64,000 nt of DNA from Hydractinia symbiolongicarpus (lineage: Eukaryota; Cnidaria; Hydrozoa; Anthoathecata; Hydractiniidae). The stretch covers positions 3,908,001-3,972,000 of the forward strand of contig NC_079881.1 of assembly GCF_029227915.1 (NCBI RefSeq), written 5' to 3'. Made by a program: the position numbers and the translations under genes. Shown piece by piece: positions 42,360 through 57,100 of the stretch. The notes beneath the pieces are model-generated. The model was given only the letters and a program-made list of their open reading frames with translations, ran no database searches and was not told the origin of the DNA. Each line of letters begins with the position of its first letter. Within the stretch, counting starts at the first letter, position 1.

Positions 42360-45300
42360 TAGACAATAAAAAAAAACTTCTGTCCTTACCTCTTATTTTG
42401 TTTTGATGCAGTGACCTGTTGGAATACGAAAGACAGAAATTAGAAATAGTCAACCAAAAGCAGCAAAGAGAATTTTAATCACTGAACTTTAGTTTTAAGT
42501 TACACTGCATACCTTCTTAGCACTGGGAGGTGGAGGGGGCATATCTTTAGCGTTTTGTAACATCTCCAGCGCTTTGTTGGGCAAATTGATAGCAACTCCA
42601 ATCGCTGCAATTGATCTGACAACCTTAAAAATAAAAATTAAATAACAGTTTCATTGTAAGAGGCACTAGATAGAAGAAATGCATAGAAAAGTCGTTCCTA
42701 GAATAATCATCGAGTTTTCCTTGGCGTTCGTATTTTTTTAGCACTAACGTGGGTGCATTACACAGGATCCAAGTATCAGCTGTTGGATTAATGGTAATAA
42801 TTTTATCAGCCAAAAAAACTACCACTTTGCAGATGTCCGTTTGCAGAAAATTCACGAATGACGTAAAATAATGACGTGATGACGTAAAATAATGACGTGA
42901 ATCACGTAAAATAATTCAATTTACTGGTGTTTCCTCAATGATCCTTGATAGCGTTCCATTTTATCTTCACGTGAATAAAATTGATTCTCATTTTCATTTT
43001 GAGGTAAAAAATTCACAAATTGTGCATTTGCGTGATTTCTTTTATTTTCAAATAGGATCTCTAAAAAATATTTTGCGAAGACAAAATTTTGCGAATTTTT
43101 TCAGCAACTGGCTAAAAGCGCAAAAATTACACCCGCGAAAATTAGTACCATTAATTCCCTCTTCAAGCTGAATTTTCACTCAACAGCAAAACGGAACGGA
43201 ACGGAAGAAGAAAAATAGGTAAATTAGATTGGCTATCTGCTAATTATTCTTTTGTTTTGATAATATTTTAAAGTTCGCAAGAAATGTTGCAATGGTTTTA
43301 ATTTTTAGTTTGCAACGAAACGGATCGAAACAAAAAAGTTCTTTAACCAACCAGATTCCATAAATCTGATCTGATCTGATTCGATCCGTTCCATTCTGTT
43401 TTTAAATGCGAATACATTTTCACACGACATACAACATACCTTGGAAAAGCATTTTCTCAGTTTAATGTCTGCAGCCAAACCTGCAACCAAATCGTCTGCT
43501 TCTCCCCAATCCTAAAAAAGAATAAAAAAAAGTATCATTTTTGATCAGACGCCGAATGAAAGCAGTTTAATTGCCGGAAACCGAAAATGCGCGGCTTCCC
43601 GTAAATCCCTAAAAGTCACTGAAGTCGAAAATAACCAATCCATTTCGTAGTTCTTTTAAACTCACCTGTGCAACATTCTCGACAACCAAGAACAATTCAG
43701 ATAGCCCTCGAATGACTGGAGATATTAGAGCTAAGCTTGTGCCTACGAATAAAAGAAGAAAGAAAGTAATGCGAAGTTTATTAGTCATTAGTCGCCTGAA
43801 ACTTTGGGGAAGGCTTACCAGTGTCAGAGTCAACTGAATTTGTGTACAGCGTCCATAAAGGTCGAAGTAGACTAAGGCTAGGCCTGTTCTTCTCTGGACT
43901 CGGTTCTGCATCGTCTCCTGATAAGAGTGGGTCTCTAAAATACGTAGTTTAGGTTAAATATGTGGACGAATAAAATTCACCTAATTTAACTCTGTTCTGA
44001 GGACTTCGACGTTTTTACCCTGCAATGACAACTTGGTGTCGCGAGTGTAGTTTTTTGCTGATTGGGGGGGGGAGGGGGGGGGGGGGTACAGACAAGCATA
44101 CAGACAAGCTCCTTTTATTTTATTATATCTATAGACTCGCTATAAAAGGTCATTTTCAAAGGAAGCCGCTATGGTGAGGTGTCCACTACATAGAGGTTTT
44201 GTAATCAGAGCTTGACAAATATTCGTTGGTAAGATGTCTGCTATAAAGAATGTCTGCTATAAAGAATGTCTGCTATAAAGAATGTCTGCTATAAAGAATG
44301 TATGTTATAAAGAATGTCTGCTATAAAGAATGTCTGTTATAAAGAATGTCTGTTATAAAGAATGTCTGCTATAAAGAATGTCTGTTATAAAGAATGTCTG
44401 TTATAAAGAATGTCTGTTATAAAGAATGTCTGTTATAAAGAATGTCTGTTATAAAGAATGTCTGTTATAAAGAATGTCTGCTATAAAGAATGTCTGCTAT
44501 AAAGAATGTCTGTTATAAAGAATGTCTGTTATAAAGAATGTATGTTATAAAGAATGTATGTTATAAAGAATGTCTGCTATAAAGAATGTCTGTTATAAAG
44601 AATGTCTGTTATAAAGAATGTCTGCTATAAAGAATGTCTGTTATAAAGAATGTATGTTATAAAGAATGTCTGCTATAAAGAATGTCTGTTATAAAGAATG
44701 TATGGTATAAAGAATGTCTGCTATAAAGAATGTCTGTTATAAAGAATATCTGTTATAAAGAATGTCTGTTATAAAGAATGTCTGCTATAAAGAATGTCTG
44801 CTATAAAGAATGTCTGCTATAAAGAATGTCTGTTATAAAGAATGTCTGTTATAAAGAATGTCTGTTATAAAGAATGTCTGTTATAAAGAATGTCTGTTAT
44901 AAAGAATGTCTGTTATAAAGAATGTCTGCTATAAAGAATGTCTGTTATAAAGAATGTCTGTTATAAAGAATGTCTGTTATAAAGAATGTCTGTTATAAAG
45001 AATGTCTGCTATAAAGAATGTCTGTTATAAAGAATGTCTGTTATAAAGAATGTCTGTTATAAAGAATGTCTGTTATAAAGAATGTATGTTATAAAGAATG
45101 TCTGCTATAAAGAATGTCTGTTATAAAGAATGTCTGTTATAAAGAATGTCTGTTATAAAGAATGTCTGTTATAAAGAATGTCTGCTATAAAGAATGTCTG
45201 TTATAAAGAATGTCTGTTATAAAGAATGTCTGTTATAAAGAATGTCTGTTATAAAGAATGTCTGTTATAAAGAATGTCTGTTATAAAGAATGTCTGTTAT

Positions 45301-47501
45301 AAAGAATGTCTGCTATAAAGAATGTCTGTTATAAAGAATGTCTGTTATAAAGAATGTCTGTTATAAAGAATGTCTGTTATAAAGAATGTATGTTATAAAG
45401 AATGTCTGCTATAAAGAATGTCTGTTATAAAGAATGTCTGCTATAAAGAATGTCTGTTATAAAGAATGTCTGTTATAAAGAATGTCTGTTATAAAGAATG
45501 TCTGTTATAAAGAATGTCTGCTATAAAGAATGTCTGTTATAAAGAATGTCTGCTATAAAGAATGTCTGCTATAAAGAATGTCTGTTATAAAGAATGTATG
45601 TTATAAAGAATGTATGTTATAAAGAATGTCTGCTATAAAGAATGTCTGTTATAAAGAATGTCTGTTATAAAGAATGTCTGTTATAAAGAATGTCTGTTAT
45701 AAAGAATGTCTGTTATAAAGAATGTCTGTTATAAAGAATGTCTGTTATAAAGAATGTATGTTATAAAGAATGTCTGTTATAAAGAATGTCTGTTATAAAG
45801 AATGTCTGCTATAAAGAATGTCTGTTATAAAGAATGTCTGTTATAAAGAATGTCTGTTATAAAGAATGTCTGTTATAAAGAATGTATGTTATAAAGAATG
45901 TCTGTTATAAAGAATGTCTGTTATAAAGAATGTCTGTTATAAAGAATGTCTGTTATAAAGAATGTCTGCTATAAAGAATGTATGTTATAAAGAATGTCTG
46001 CTATAAAGAATGTCTGTTATAAAGAATGTCTGTTATAAAGAATGTCTGTTATAAAGAATGTCTGTTATAAAGAATGTATGTTATAAAGAATGTCTGCTAT
46101 AAAGAATGTCTGTTATAAAGAATGTCTGCTATAAAGAATGTATGTTATAAAGAATGTCTGCTATAAAGAATGTCTGCTATAAAGAATGTCTGTTATAAAG
46201 AATGTCTGTTATAAAGAATGTCTGTTATAAAGAATGTCTGCTATAAAGAATGTATGTTATAAAGAATGTCTGCTATAAAGAATGTCTGTTATAAAGAATG
46301 TCTGTTATAAAGAATGTCTGTTATAAAGAATGTCCGCTATAAAGAATGTATGTTATAAAGAATGTCTGCTATAAAGAATGTCTGTTATAAAGAATGTCTG
46401 TTATAAAGAATGTCTGTTATAAAGAATGTCTGTTATAAAGAATGTCTGTTATAAAGAATGTCTGCTATAAAGAATGTCTGTTATAAAGAATGTCTGTTAT
46501 AAAGAATGTCTGTTATAAAGAATGTCTGTTATAAAGAATGTCTGCTATAAAGAATGTCTGTCATAAAGAATGTCTGTTATAAAGAATGTCTGTTATAAAG
46601 AATGTCTGTTATAAAGAATGTCTGCTATAAAGAATGTCTGTTATAAAGAATGTATGTTATAAAGAATGTATGTTATAAAGAATGTCTGTTATAAAGAATG
46701 TCTGTTATAAAGAATGTCTGCTATAAAGAATGTCTGTTATAAAGAATGTCTGTTATAAAGAATGTCTGCTATAAAGAATGTCTGTTATAAAGAATGTCTG
46801 TTATAAAGAATGTCTGTTATAAAGAATGTCTGTTATAAAGAATGTCTGCTATAAAGAATGTCTGTTATAAAGAATGTCTGTTATAAAGAATGTCTGTTAT
46901 AAAGAATGTCTGTTATAAAGAATGTCTGCTATAAAGAATGTATGTTATAAAGAATGTCTGCTATAAAGAATGTATGTTATAAAGAATGTCTGTTATAAAG
47001 AATGTCTGCTATAAAGAATGTCTGCTATAAGGCTCAACTGTATAACGTAAACGCTAAAATAAGCCGCTGTGGCTTATTCAACAAAACCGTTTTAAGGGAC
47101 AGATAATTGTAACAGAGAGAGAGAGAGAGAGCTTTTTGAAAACGATTTATTTTAGGGCACCTAAAAATCGAATTATAACCCTTTGTGCTCTTATTTAAAA
47201 AGGGGCTTAATTTACTAAATTGATACTAACCATTGCGCTTATTCGATCATTTACGGATCAGCATAATAAAATTTTTAATTTCGACAAAAGCCTAAAAAAG
47301 TCTCCAATGGCCAGGTATTTCGTTAATATCAGGTTCATCTTCTAAACCGTGTGTTCGTCCTGGATTAAACAAATCATAACATACCCCGAAGAAATTTGTA
47401 ATATCCTTAGCAACAAACCAGTAGCCATTAAACGCTGCTGACCAACTTGATTGCATGCTACAACGATCAACCATGACCACAGTTGTTTCAAGGGTAAGCG
47501 C
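41739..47501 (-). CDS. ZZEF1: ZZEF1 exons V-BB: C-terminal helices and acidic tail
   Basis: Exons in order: 47385-47501, 43819-43934, 43666-43742, 43440-43511, 42513-42623, 42390-42415, 41739-41904. LPLKQLWSWLIVVACNQVG, LSLLRPLWTLYTNS and VVRSIAAIGVAINLPNKALE match the human C-terminus. After that point come PPPPPSAKK, a 26-base exon, and a last exon with HMSTIQLRITGDEG and a run dominated by Asp and Ser before the TAG at 41739. As I remember the human protein, it ends near NKATKLWN, so the proline stretch and acidic tail would be extra. The intron at 43935-47384 holds the large 16-bp minisatellite. Two acceptors in this gene are AAG. Confidence 0.9.
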
Positions 47502-50500
47502 CTAGACATAGAAAGTAGGGCCGTAAAGTTTCAATAAAAACATTTGGTGCACCCGTCCCACCGAAACAGATGAATCTCATTGGCTTAAATTAGCTTTCTT
47601 TTGATTGTGATTCGTGGAAAACACATACCTGGATTCTGACACGACAAAAGTCGCCCAGTGAAGGTCGATTACACACCTTTTAGGGCAACATCTTTTTAGG
47701 CAAAACGTTTATACGCACCCAGTTGAAGAAGTTTAAATGCTTGATTTTCAAACAACTCCCTTGGTCTCTTTGAATCTTTTTTAGTTCGAAACATATGAGC
47801 TACAACTTTTTTTTTACATGCAACGTATTAACAAGTTCAAGTGTCTGTTTTCAGCAAAATCTTCTGCCTTAGATTTTAAAATTTATCAGTTCAGGAAACA
47901 GATACTTTACAGATTTTTTAAATGGTTTTATTTTTTCCTTTCAATACATTTGCATAAATAAAAGAACTTTTCCAAAAATACTACTCTCGTCGCCATTTTA
48001 TGCTACTATTTATACTGGGCTACTGTATAAGTTAAACATCAAAGTAACAGCAGAACCGAAAATTAGCAACAACGAAGCCGAGCTAAAAGAAATCGTTTTA
48101 ATTTTACACCTATAAATTTATTTTTCTTCTTTAGAAAGAAGCACGATGAAAGATTAAGCCAATAAAAATAAAATGACATTTGGTTGAGAACAATAAGCAA
48201 GTTTCGTGTATGGGGAAAGTTTATCGGAATATCGGAACTAAGTATTTACAAGCTTGTGTATGGGAAAAGTTTATCGCAATATCGGAACTGAGTATTAACT
48301 GGCTTTGTGTGTGGGAAAGCTTATCGGGATATTGGAACTAAGTATTAACAAGCTTGTGTATGGAAAAAGTTTATCGGAATATCGGAATTAATTAGTTAAC
48401 TTACCTAGCAAATTGAAGGTCTTGAGCAAGTAACGCGCTGAGTATGCTACAACCAGTTTCAAACCTGTAAAAACCATTACAATTTTTTCTTCTTTAAAGA
48501 ATGATAAGCATTTATCGTGTGTAAATCTCATTTACATAAATGGCCCATATAATAACTTGTGGGTACGAACATTATGTGACTTACCAGGTTTATACCGCAA
48601 ACTAAAATTAAAAAGTTACCAAGAAAAAGAAACAATGTAACTATATAGTATACCTGCCCAACTGGCCACCGGTCACAGTAAATTTCCATCCCCAGTCATT
48701 GTTGCTACTGTCTGACGTAAATCGATAGAATACTGTATCTCCTAAAACAGTGCGAACAACAAATTAACGTACTGTTTCCTTATTTTATTGAAAGTGTTTC
48801 CAATCAAATTTAACTTTTCTGTAGTTAATCATCAAAGCTAATGCGGTGTTTATTTGTAACCCGAGATAAGAATATCGTTTTTGGATCAAGAAAACTAAAA
48901 CAGGTTTTTACAAGATTTAACTCATTCGATTTTCATGAAGTGATTCTGGACTTAACATCGGTTACATACATAATGTTTACATGTTTTCTTCCGCAAATTT
49001 ATTCACATTGGCAATGTGCAACATTTACCTGTGACTGCCTTGATCAGACCAAAGCATGCGCGTACGTAGGACTAGCCCACAAGCTTACTGCGCATGTGCA
49101 CGAAAAATCGCGCATGGGTATTGACCACAATTGCTTATCTTCAGTGGTATTGACCACAATTGCTTATCTTCAGTCCAGATATACAGTTTTATGCCAATTA
49201 CAACGCTATTTCAAAGCAATTTAAAATCAAATGTCGCTTAAATTTTATATCTAGCCCAATGTCTTTCAAATTTTTACATTAGATTCGTCTCCTGTGCTAT
49301 AAGTTGATATTGTTTATATTAGTTGAGCTTGATTTTTGCTTTTCCCCCATTTTTTTAAAGTATGCTAATCCCCAGACTCTTTTCAGATGTCTTTATGTAG
49401 TACGTCACGGTGCGTTTTTGATATTTTCGCTAAAACTTCGAATAGCTTTTCAACCAATATTTTTTACCTGGCATTTCAAAATCTTGCCAGTCTGTTGCTC
49501 CACTGAAAACACGTCTATTTTGTAGATAGTTTGGTGACGACGACAAGACAAGCTCATCGCAACTATATTCTGTAGAACACCTATGAGAAAAACAAGGTCA
49601 GTTATTTATCTCCTCCCGAATAATTGTTCTTATCTCTCCGGAATAATAGTGATTATCTCTCCCGAATAATAGTGATTTATCTCTCCCGAATAATAGTTAT
49701 TTATCTCTCAGGAATAATAGTGATTATCTCTCTCGAATAATAGTGATTATCTCTCCGGAATAATAGTGATTTATCTCTCCGGAATAATAGTGATTTATCT
49801 CTCCGGAACAATAGTGATTTATCTCTCCGGAATAATAGTGATTTATCTCTCCCGAATAATAGTGATTTATCTCTCCCGAATAATAGTGATTTATCTCTCC
49901 GGAACAATAGTGATTTATCTCTCCGGAATAATAGTTATTTATCTCTCCGGAATAATAGTGATTATCTCTTCGGAATAATAGTGATTTATCTCTCCCGAAT
50001 AATAGTGATTTATCTCTCCCGAATAATAGTGATTTATCTCTCCCGAATAATAGTGATTTATCTCTCCGGAATAATAGTGATTTATCTCTCCGGAATAATA
50101 GTGATTTATCTCTCCGGAATAATAGTGATTTATCTCTCTCGAATAATAGTGATTATCTCTCCCGAATAATAGTGATTTATCTCTCCCGAATAATAGTGAT
50201 TTATGGTTTCAGGGCCTCACAAGAATTTATGGACAGACCATTTAATTAGACGCGATTCTGATTTTTGTGGAAAAACCTAAATCGAAGAATATAAACTGCT
50301 GAGGCACGGCTGTGAAGTTATTGCCTCCATTATTTCTCTAAAAACAGATCGTAGCCACATAGCAACAATAATGTGTATTTTGCAGAACAAAAATCAAGCG
50401 TACCTATCATCAAAGCGAATAAATAAGCTTGTCGCACCAGGGATATGGACCTTGTCCTACAACAATAAACGTATACAAATGACCCTTCAAATCGAATTGG

Positions 50501-51097
50501 TTAGTGTAAAACAATGAACGTATACAAATGACCCTTCAAATCGAATTGGTTAGGGTAAAACAATGAACGTATACAAAGGACCCTTTAATTCGAATTGGTT
50601 AGGGTAAAACAATAAACGTATACAAATGACCCTTCAAATCGAATTGGTTATGGTTAAACAATAAACGTATACAAATGAACCTTTAAATCGAATTGGTTAG
50701 GGTAAAACAATAAACGTATACAAATGATCCTTTAAATCGAATTGGTTAGGTCTGTACATATGAAAAAAAGGTTTCATTTTCGGTATAAAATACTTTTTTA
50801 GTATGCATGATTGACGAACCTCTATTTTAGCATTGTTTTTGTACTTGTGGTCTGATTCTCTAGTTTCAGTCGCGAGACGAACTTCGCTCATACATTGAAC
50901 AGCAGATAGAGCAAGTGGGATATTGCAAGAACGGATGAAGTTGAACACCACCTTGAATAAATAAAAAGAATAATAAATAAATTAAAAAACCATATAATTT
51001 AAACAGAACTAATAAAACAAGACAAACAAACAAACAAACAAACAAACAAACAAGCAAGCAAGCAAGCAAGCAAGCAAACAAACAAACAAACAAACAA

Positions 51098-51149
<52 letters not shown>

Positions 51150-54100
51150 ACAAACAAACAAACAAACAAACAAACAAACAACTAAATAACGCTTTTTTCA
51201 GAAAGCGTTCGTTATTTTTTCAATACACAGAGAACGTTATTTGGCGACTTTCAATAAAGAATAAGATGTTTTAAGGTCGAAAATTTTGTGAGGACAACAA
51301 CGCGAATTCAGGACATGAACTTTCGCGCGAGAGCATGCTTTTTTGCAGATTCGGCGATAAGAACTTTCGGAGGTAATTTTTCATTATTGGAATTTTAGAA
51401 TTAAACAACTCAATCGTTTTTCAGTAACTTGTGGATAGTCGTGATTCAGATATTTGGGAGAGGGGGAAGGACAGTTTATAAAATTTATTACATTTAGAGT
51501 GCAAGAGACTAATGATAGGGGTGCCTATTCAAAAGGAAAAAAAAAGTAAAAAAAAAAATTGTGAGTCGAGAATTATCTATTACTGCGAGGAAACGATTGC
51601 TTGATGTGGAATGTTCAAAAACAAAACTTCTGATCGAGAAACGTTTTGCCATTAAAGTAATTTAGATTATTTTGTTCTGGATATTAAAGAATTTTTCTTC
51701 ATACTTTCACCCAAAAATATAGGACACCTCTGATACAGCGCTTTCTAGGACTTCCTAGGTGACTGTAAACACTGATTTTTACACTCCAGTCGCCACAATT
51801 TCCGGCGTCTACTAAGACTACTTCGAATATAACAACTACAGACCTTTTGGAAGTGTTCTTTACTTTCCACACTCTGTATAAGATCCAACAATCCAACGAT
51901 GTTTTGAGGTTCCATATCTTTCAACATGGCACTCATTATATCGTCCGATTCTCTCCATCGTGCAAATAGCCACCCGATCAAGTGACGGCTGTAACCAACA
52001 GCAACGGCATAACTAACCTATAACATTGACGTATTTTTAACAGGGGTAGCCGACGGAATTTTGTAAAAAACTCCAGAACAATGAAAGGAACTTTTTCAGA
52101 AAAAAATTATTTTTTAAGAATATGGGTTACAGCAGAAGCAAATAATCGAAGACTGGCGTATCTGAAATTTCAATTTGAAGGTCAGTTGTTTGTGCGAAGG
52201 AAACAGAGTAACCTAAAGTCGTTTGTCGATAGCATCAAAAAGTGGCTTTTTCCAAGCACATTTTCAGTCTTAAAAAATTCTGGGAAAATTTAACGTTAGC
52301 CTCCCTGCTTCAAGGTTAATATAGACAGGGGTATTAAGTCAGTCTACGAAACGTCTGCTGCCTAAAATCTTCTCCGCTAAACAGTTTTCTTTAAGAAAAT
52401 GTATTCACCTTCTCCGCAAACTGTCGTGGATTCTCTCTCTGTGTAAGTTCCATTTCTTTCTTTAAAAGTTCGCTCGACTTCATTCTCTTTTGTCGGGACA
52501 TGGTCTGAAAATATGAACACATAAGGGGCGTTATAAGGTGACTATTGCAGGAACAGATAAATGCGCCCTATTTAAAAACCGTGAGTAAAAACATATTTCG
52601 TCAAAAAATAAGAAGTACTTGCAGGTTTAAGTTTAAAAGGATAGATGGCAGTCAGAAAGGATAGATGGCAGTCAGAAATGATAGATGGCAGTCAGAAATG
52701 ATAGATGGCAGTCAGAAAGGATAGATGGTAGTCAGAAAGGATAGATGGCAGTCAGAAATGATAGATGGCAGTCAGAAAGGATAGATGGTAGTCAGAAATG
52801 ATAGATGGCAGTCAGAAAGGATAGATGGTAGTCAGAAATGATAGATGGCAGTCAGAAATGATAGATGGCAGTCAGAAAGGATAGATGGTAGTCAGAAATG
52901 ATAGATGGCAGTCAGAAAGGATAGATGGTAGTCAGAAATGATAGATGGCAGTCAGAAAGGATAGATGGCAGTCAGAAAGGATAGATGGCAGTCAGAAAGG
53001 ATAGATGGCAGTCAGAAAGGATAGATGGTAGTCAGAAATGATAGATGGCAGTCAGAAAGGATAGATGGTAGTCAGAAATGATAGATGGCAGTCAGAAAGG
53101 ATAGATGGCAGTCAGAAATGATAGATGGCAGTCAGAAATGATAGATGGCAGTCAGAAATGATAGATGGCAGTCAGAAATGATAGATGGCAGTCAGAAATG
53201 ATAGATGGTAGTCAGAAATGATAGATGGCAGTCAGAAATGATAGATGGCAGTCAGAAAGGATAGATGGCAGTCAGAAAGGATAGATGGCAGTCAGAAAGG
53301 ATAGATGGTAGTCAGAAATGATAGATGGCAGTCAGAAATGATAGATGGCAGTCAGAAATGATAGATGGCAGTCAGAAATGATAGATGGCAGTCAGAAATG
53401 ATAGATGGCAGTCAGAAAGGATAGATGGCAGTCAGAAATGATAGATGGCAGTCAGAAAGGATAGATGGTAGTCAGAAATGATAGATGGCAGTCAGAAATG
53501 ATAGATGGCAGTCAGAAATGATAGATGGCAGTCAGAAATGATAGATGGCAGTCAGAAATGATAGATGGTAGTCAGAAAGGATAGATGGTAGTCAGAAATG
53601 ATAGATGGTAGTCAGAAATGATAGATGGTAGTCAGAAAGGATAGATGGCAGTCAGAAAGGATAGATGGCAGTCAGAAAGGATAGATGGCAGTCAGAAAGG
53701 ATAGATGGTAGTCAGAAATGATAGATGGCAGTCAGAAAGGATAGATGGTAGTCAGAAATGATAGATGGCAGTCAGAAATGATAGATGGCAGTCAGAAATG
53801 ATAGATGGCAGTCAGAAATGATAGATGGCAGTCAGAAATGATAGATGGTAGTCAGAAATGATAGATGGCAGTCAGAAATGATAGATGGCAGTCAGAAAGG
53901 ATAGATGGCAGTCAGAAAGGATAGATGGCAGTCAGAAAGGATAGATGGTAGTCAGAAATGATAGATGGCAGTCAGAAAGGATAGATGGTAGTCAGAAATG
54001 ATAGATGGCAGTCAGAAATGATAGATGGCAGTCAGAAATGATAGATGGCAGTCAGAAATGATAGATGGTAGTCAGAAATGATAGATGGCAGTCAGAAATG

Positions 54101-57100
54101 ATAGATGGCAGTCAGAAAGGATAGATGGCAGTCAGAAATGATAGATGGTAGTCAGAAAGGATAGATGGCAGTCAGAAAGGATAGATGGCAGTCAGAAAGG
54201 ATAGATGGCAGTCAGAAAGGATAGATGGCAGTCAGGAAGGATAGATGGCAGTCAGAAAGGATAGATGGCAGTCAGAAAGGATAGATGGCAGTCAGAAAGG
54301 ATAGATGGTAGTCAGAAATGATAGATGGCAGTCAGAAATGATAGATGGCAGTCAGAAAGGATAGATGGCAGTCAGGAAGGATAGATGGCAGTCAGAAAGG
54401 ATAGATGGCAGTCAGAAAGGATAGATGGCAGTCAGAAAGGATAGATGGTAGTCAGAAAGGATAGATGGCAGTCAGGAAGGATAGATGGCAGTCAGAAATG
54501 ATAGATGGCAGTCTGAAACAATATATTCTAATTCCTAACCGAATGGTATAATGCAAATTAATATTGAAAATAAAGTATTTTTGGAGCAATTTTGACCAAA
54601 AAAGTATTTTCTGCGTCAATTTTTTTCTACACCATACAAAATTTGAAAAAATCATTTTACGGCAGTTTGAAAAAGATTTTGATGAACACCACCTACAAAG
54701 GCCGGATTTAGTAAATTTTTATAGACTAAAATACACGTTTTTTTTACAAACAATTGTTAAGACCATTTTTGAAGAAATTTTTTTTTGAAGAAGAACAGTA
54801 AAACAGTACATTATCATTTCGTTTACAAAGTCTCACAGTGCAAACTAGATACTTAACTTTCACAACTTCATTTGAAGACATTTATAAACAACTAAATAAG
54901 AAACATTTCGAACTAAAATTATAATATTTCAAACTAATAATCAAAAACTTCTCGAACTACGCCCTTTGCTAGGTTTCAGTAACATATATGAAAGGCATAG
55001 TCAAGTAAAGTTGACAATTAAAGACAAACCTCATTGATTTCCTCCTCAGTCAGTGATGAAATTAACTTGTTAGGGTTATCTCCACCTTCTGGTTTGGCTT
55101 GCAGTTCTTTAAATTCGATTTTTTGTGGCTGAAACTTTAGAATACCCACATCGATGGATGAATCGACCGCTGGGAAAGCTTCGGATTCTGCATCATCTTC
55201 TTTCTTTTCCCTGCAATTATAAATAGTATATCAGAGTTTGCCAACAATGATGTCTTTCTCTGTCGAGTCGTGAGAGACGGTAAAACAAACTAGGGCTGAA
55301 TCTCTATCTCGTATTTACGCTTTTTCAAATATTTTAAAGATTTCTTACCTTAATGACGGATTAGGCGCCCAGGGCGCTTATTAAAAAATTTCGTCTACAC
55401 AGGGGCCGCTTATGTAATTTTTTTTTCAGAAAAGCAAATTTTTTAAACTTCATTCTCATAATTTTTATAAATAAAAAAAAATATAAACAAAAAAAGAAAG
55501 ATGTACAATGTATCTTTTATGTGTGTGTTGTTTTTTGTGCCAATTTGAATAAGCATCCTCTTTTCTCGGGGGAGAAGGGGTCGCTTACTACAGCAGGGGC
55601 GCTTATTTACAAATTTTTCCCTAACCCTAGCGTGCTTATTCTACAGGGCGCTTATTGGTGTCCAATAAGCGCCCTGTCGGGGCGCTTAATCCGTCATTCA
55701 CGGTAATTGCGCAGAGAACGGACGTAGTACATTCATTCCATTATATGACGAATATTCAACATATTAAGGTGTCTTCAGCATTTACGGTCTACTGTCCTAT
55801 GTATCACTATATTTAATCCTATTTTCTTGAATGATATGCGATCAACTTTAAATTTTAATGGAACTAAGTTACGGATGTACATACGACCGATTAGTCGAGA
55901 TGGTGTAACAAGTTCTGGTGAAAAATATAAATCAAAAGAATAAGACTTAATTCGAGAATAAACTATGTAATATCAACAAAACAAGCAATGCTTATATACA
56001 CCAACAGTAACCTATTTTTGAACACATAGGGTCACACTACTACGGGTTAGAAACCTATTACAGGTAGAAAATACTCACCATTTCTTTGCCAGCTCTCTTA
56101 TCTCATTGGATGCTCGAATAATACAACCAGCCGTTCCATCAAAACTAAAAGAGAATTTAACAATAAAGAAGTTTGGATTCGAACACTTAATTCTCAAGAA
56201 GGGGAATTAACAAATTTAATATTTTTAGGCGATAGTAAAAAATTCAATTTTTACAACTGACTATAAAATTTATCGTGTCGCTACACATTTGTGGAACATG
56301 TAATATTCCATCATAACAAGGAAAAAATTCGGTATAATTACTGCATTCTGATTGGCTAAATAGAGAAATGTTGATTCAGAAATGTTGCGGAAAATGGCGA
56401 CAAGAATTTTTTAAGTAACAAGTATTTTAGTTACACAGAAAATTATTATCGATTTGATTTTGTAATCTTGTTACTGTTAGCAAAAATAATTACTGGTAAC
56501 AAAAATAATTTTTAGGAGATAGTAATTACCGCAACATTGTTACTGTCACCTAAATTTTTTGACTTATGTACCCGTGGCTTAAGTATCGGGTTACATATCG
56601 TGCATTGGGGTGTCATTGTATGGATTTTGGATATTCGTATTGGGTATATGGTTGCTCTTTCCTACCCTCGTAAAAGACGTTAGATATGTTGGAGTGATAA
56701 AAAAGCGGAAAAATGAAGTCATGTAATTACCTTCTTTGGACTTCTTCTAAGAGTTTCTCTCTGTCCTGACCATTGTGTTCGTATATCGCCCGTAGTATAG
56801 GGTAGGGACACTTTAAAGCGTCATGAATTGTCTAAATGAGAAGAGAGATGAAACGATAGATTTTTCTAGCCACGTAAAAAAGACTTATTTGGAATAAATC
56901 AGTTATTTATTAAATTTCAATCGAGTTAGCAATAAGCGAAAATAACTTGCTTGCAGACATTACGATTTGGAAGAGCTTTCGTACGCCAATAAAAGATGGT
57001 AATGTGGGTGACTCTAGTAGACCATTATGCATCTACCACGAACCGTGATGCCTAAATTGAGCTATTAAATAGCTTTTAATATTAACCCCTCCACTAATCG

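Noticed and set aside
44234-47030. CRISPR-like array
   Set aside because: The 16-bp units are contiguous with no unique spacers, and the DNA is eukaryotic and intronic.
49701-50169. Open frames on both strands encoding repeated octapeptides
   Set aside because: They arise from a 24-bp tandem repeat whose length is divisible by three. There is no start context, splice support or family similarity.
50866-51181. Hydrophobic FVCL/LACL repeat proteins on the minus strand
   Set aside because: They are translations of the CAAA/CAAG microsatellite.
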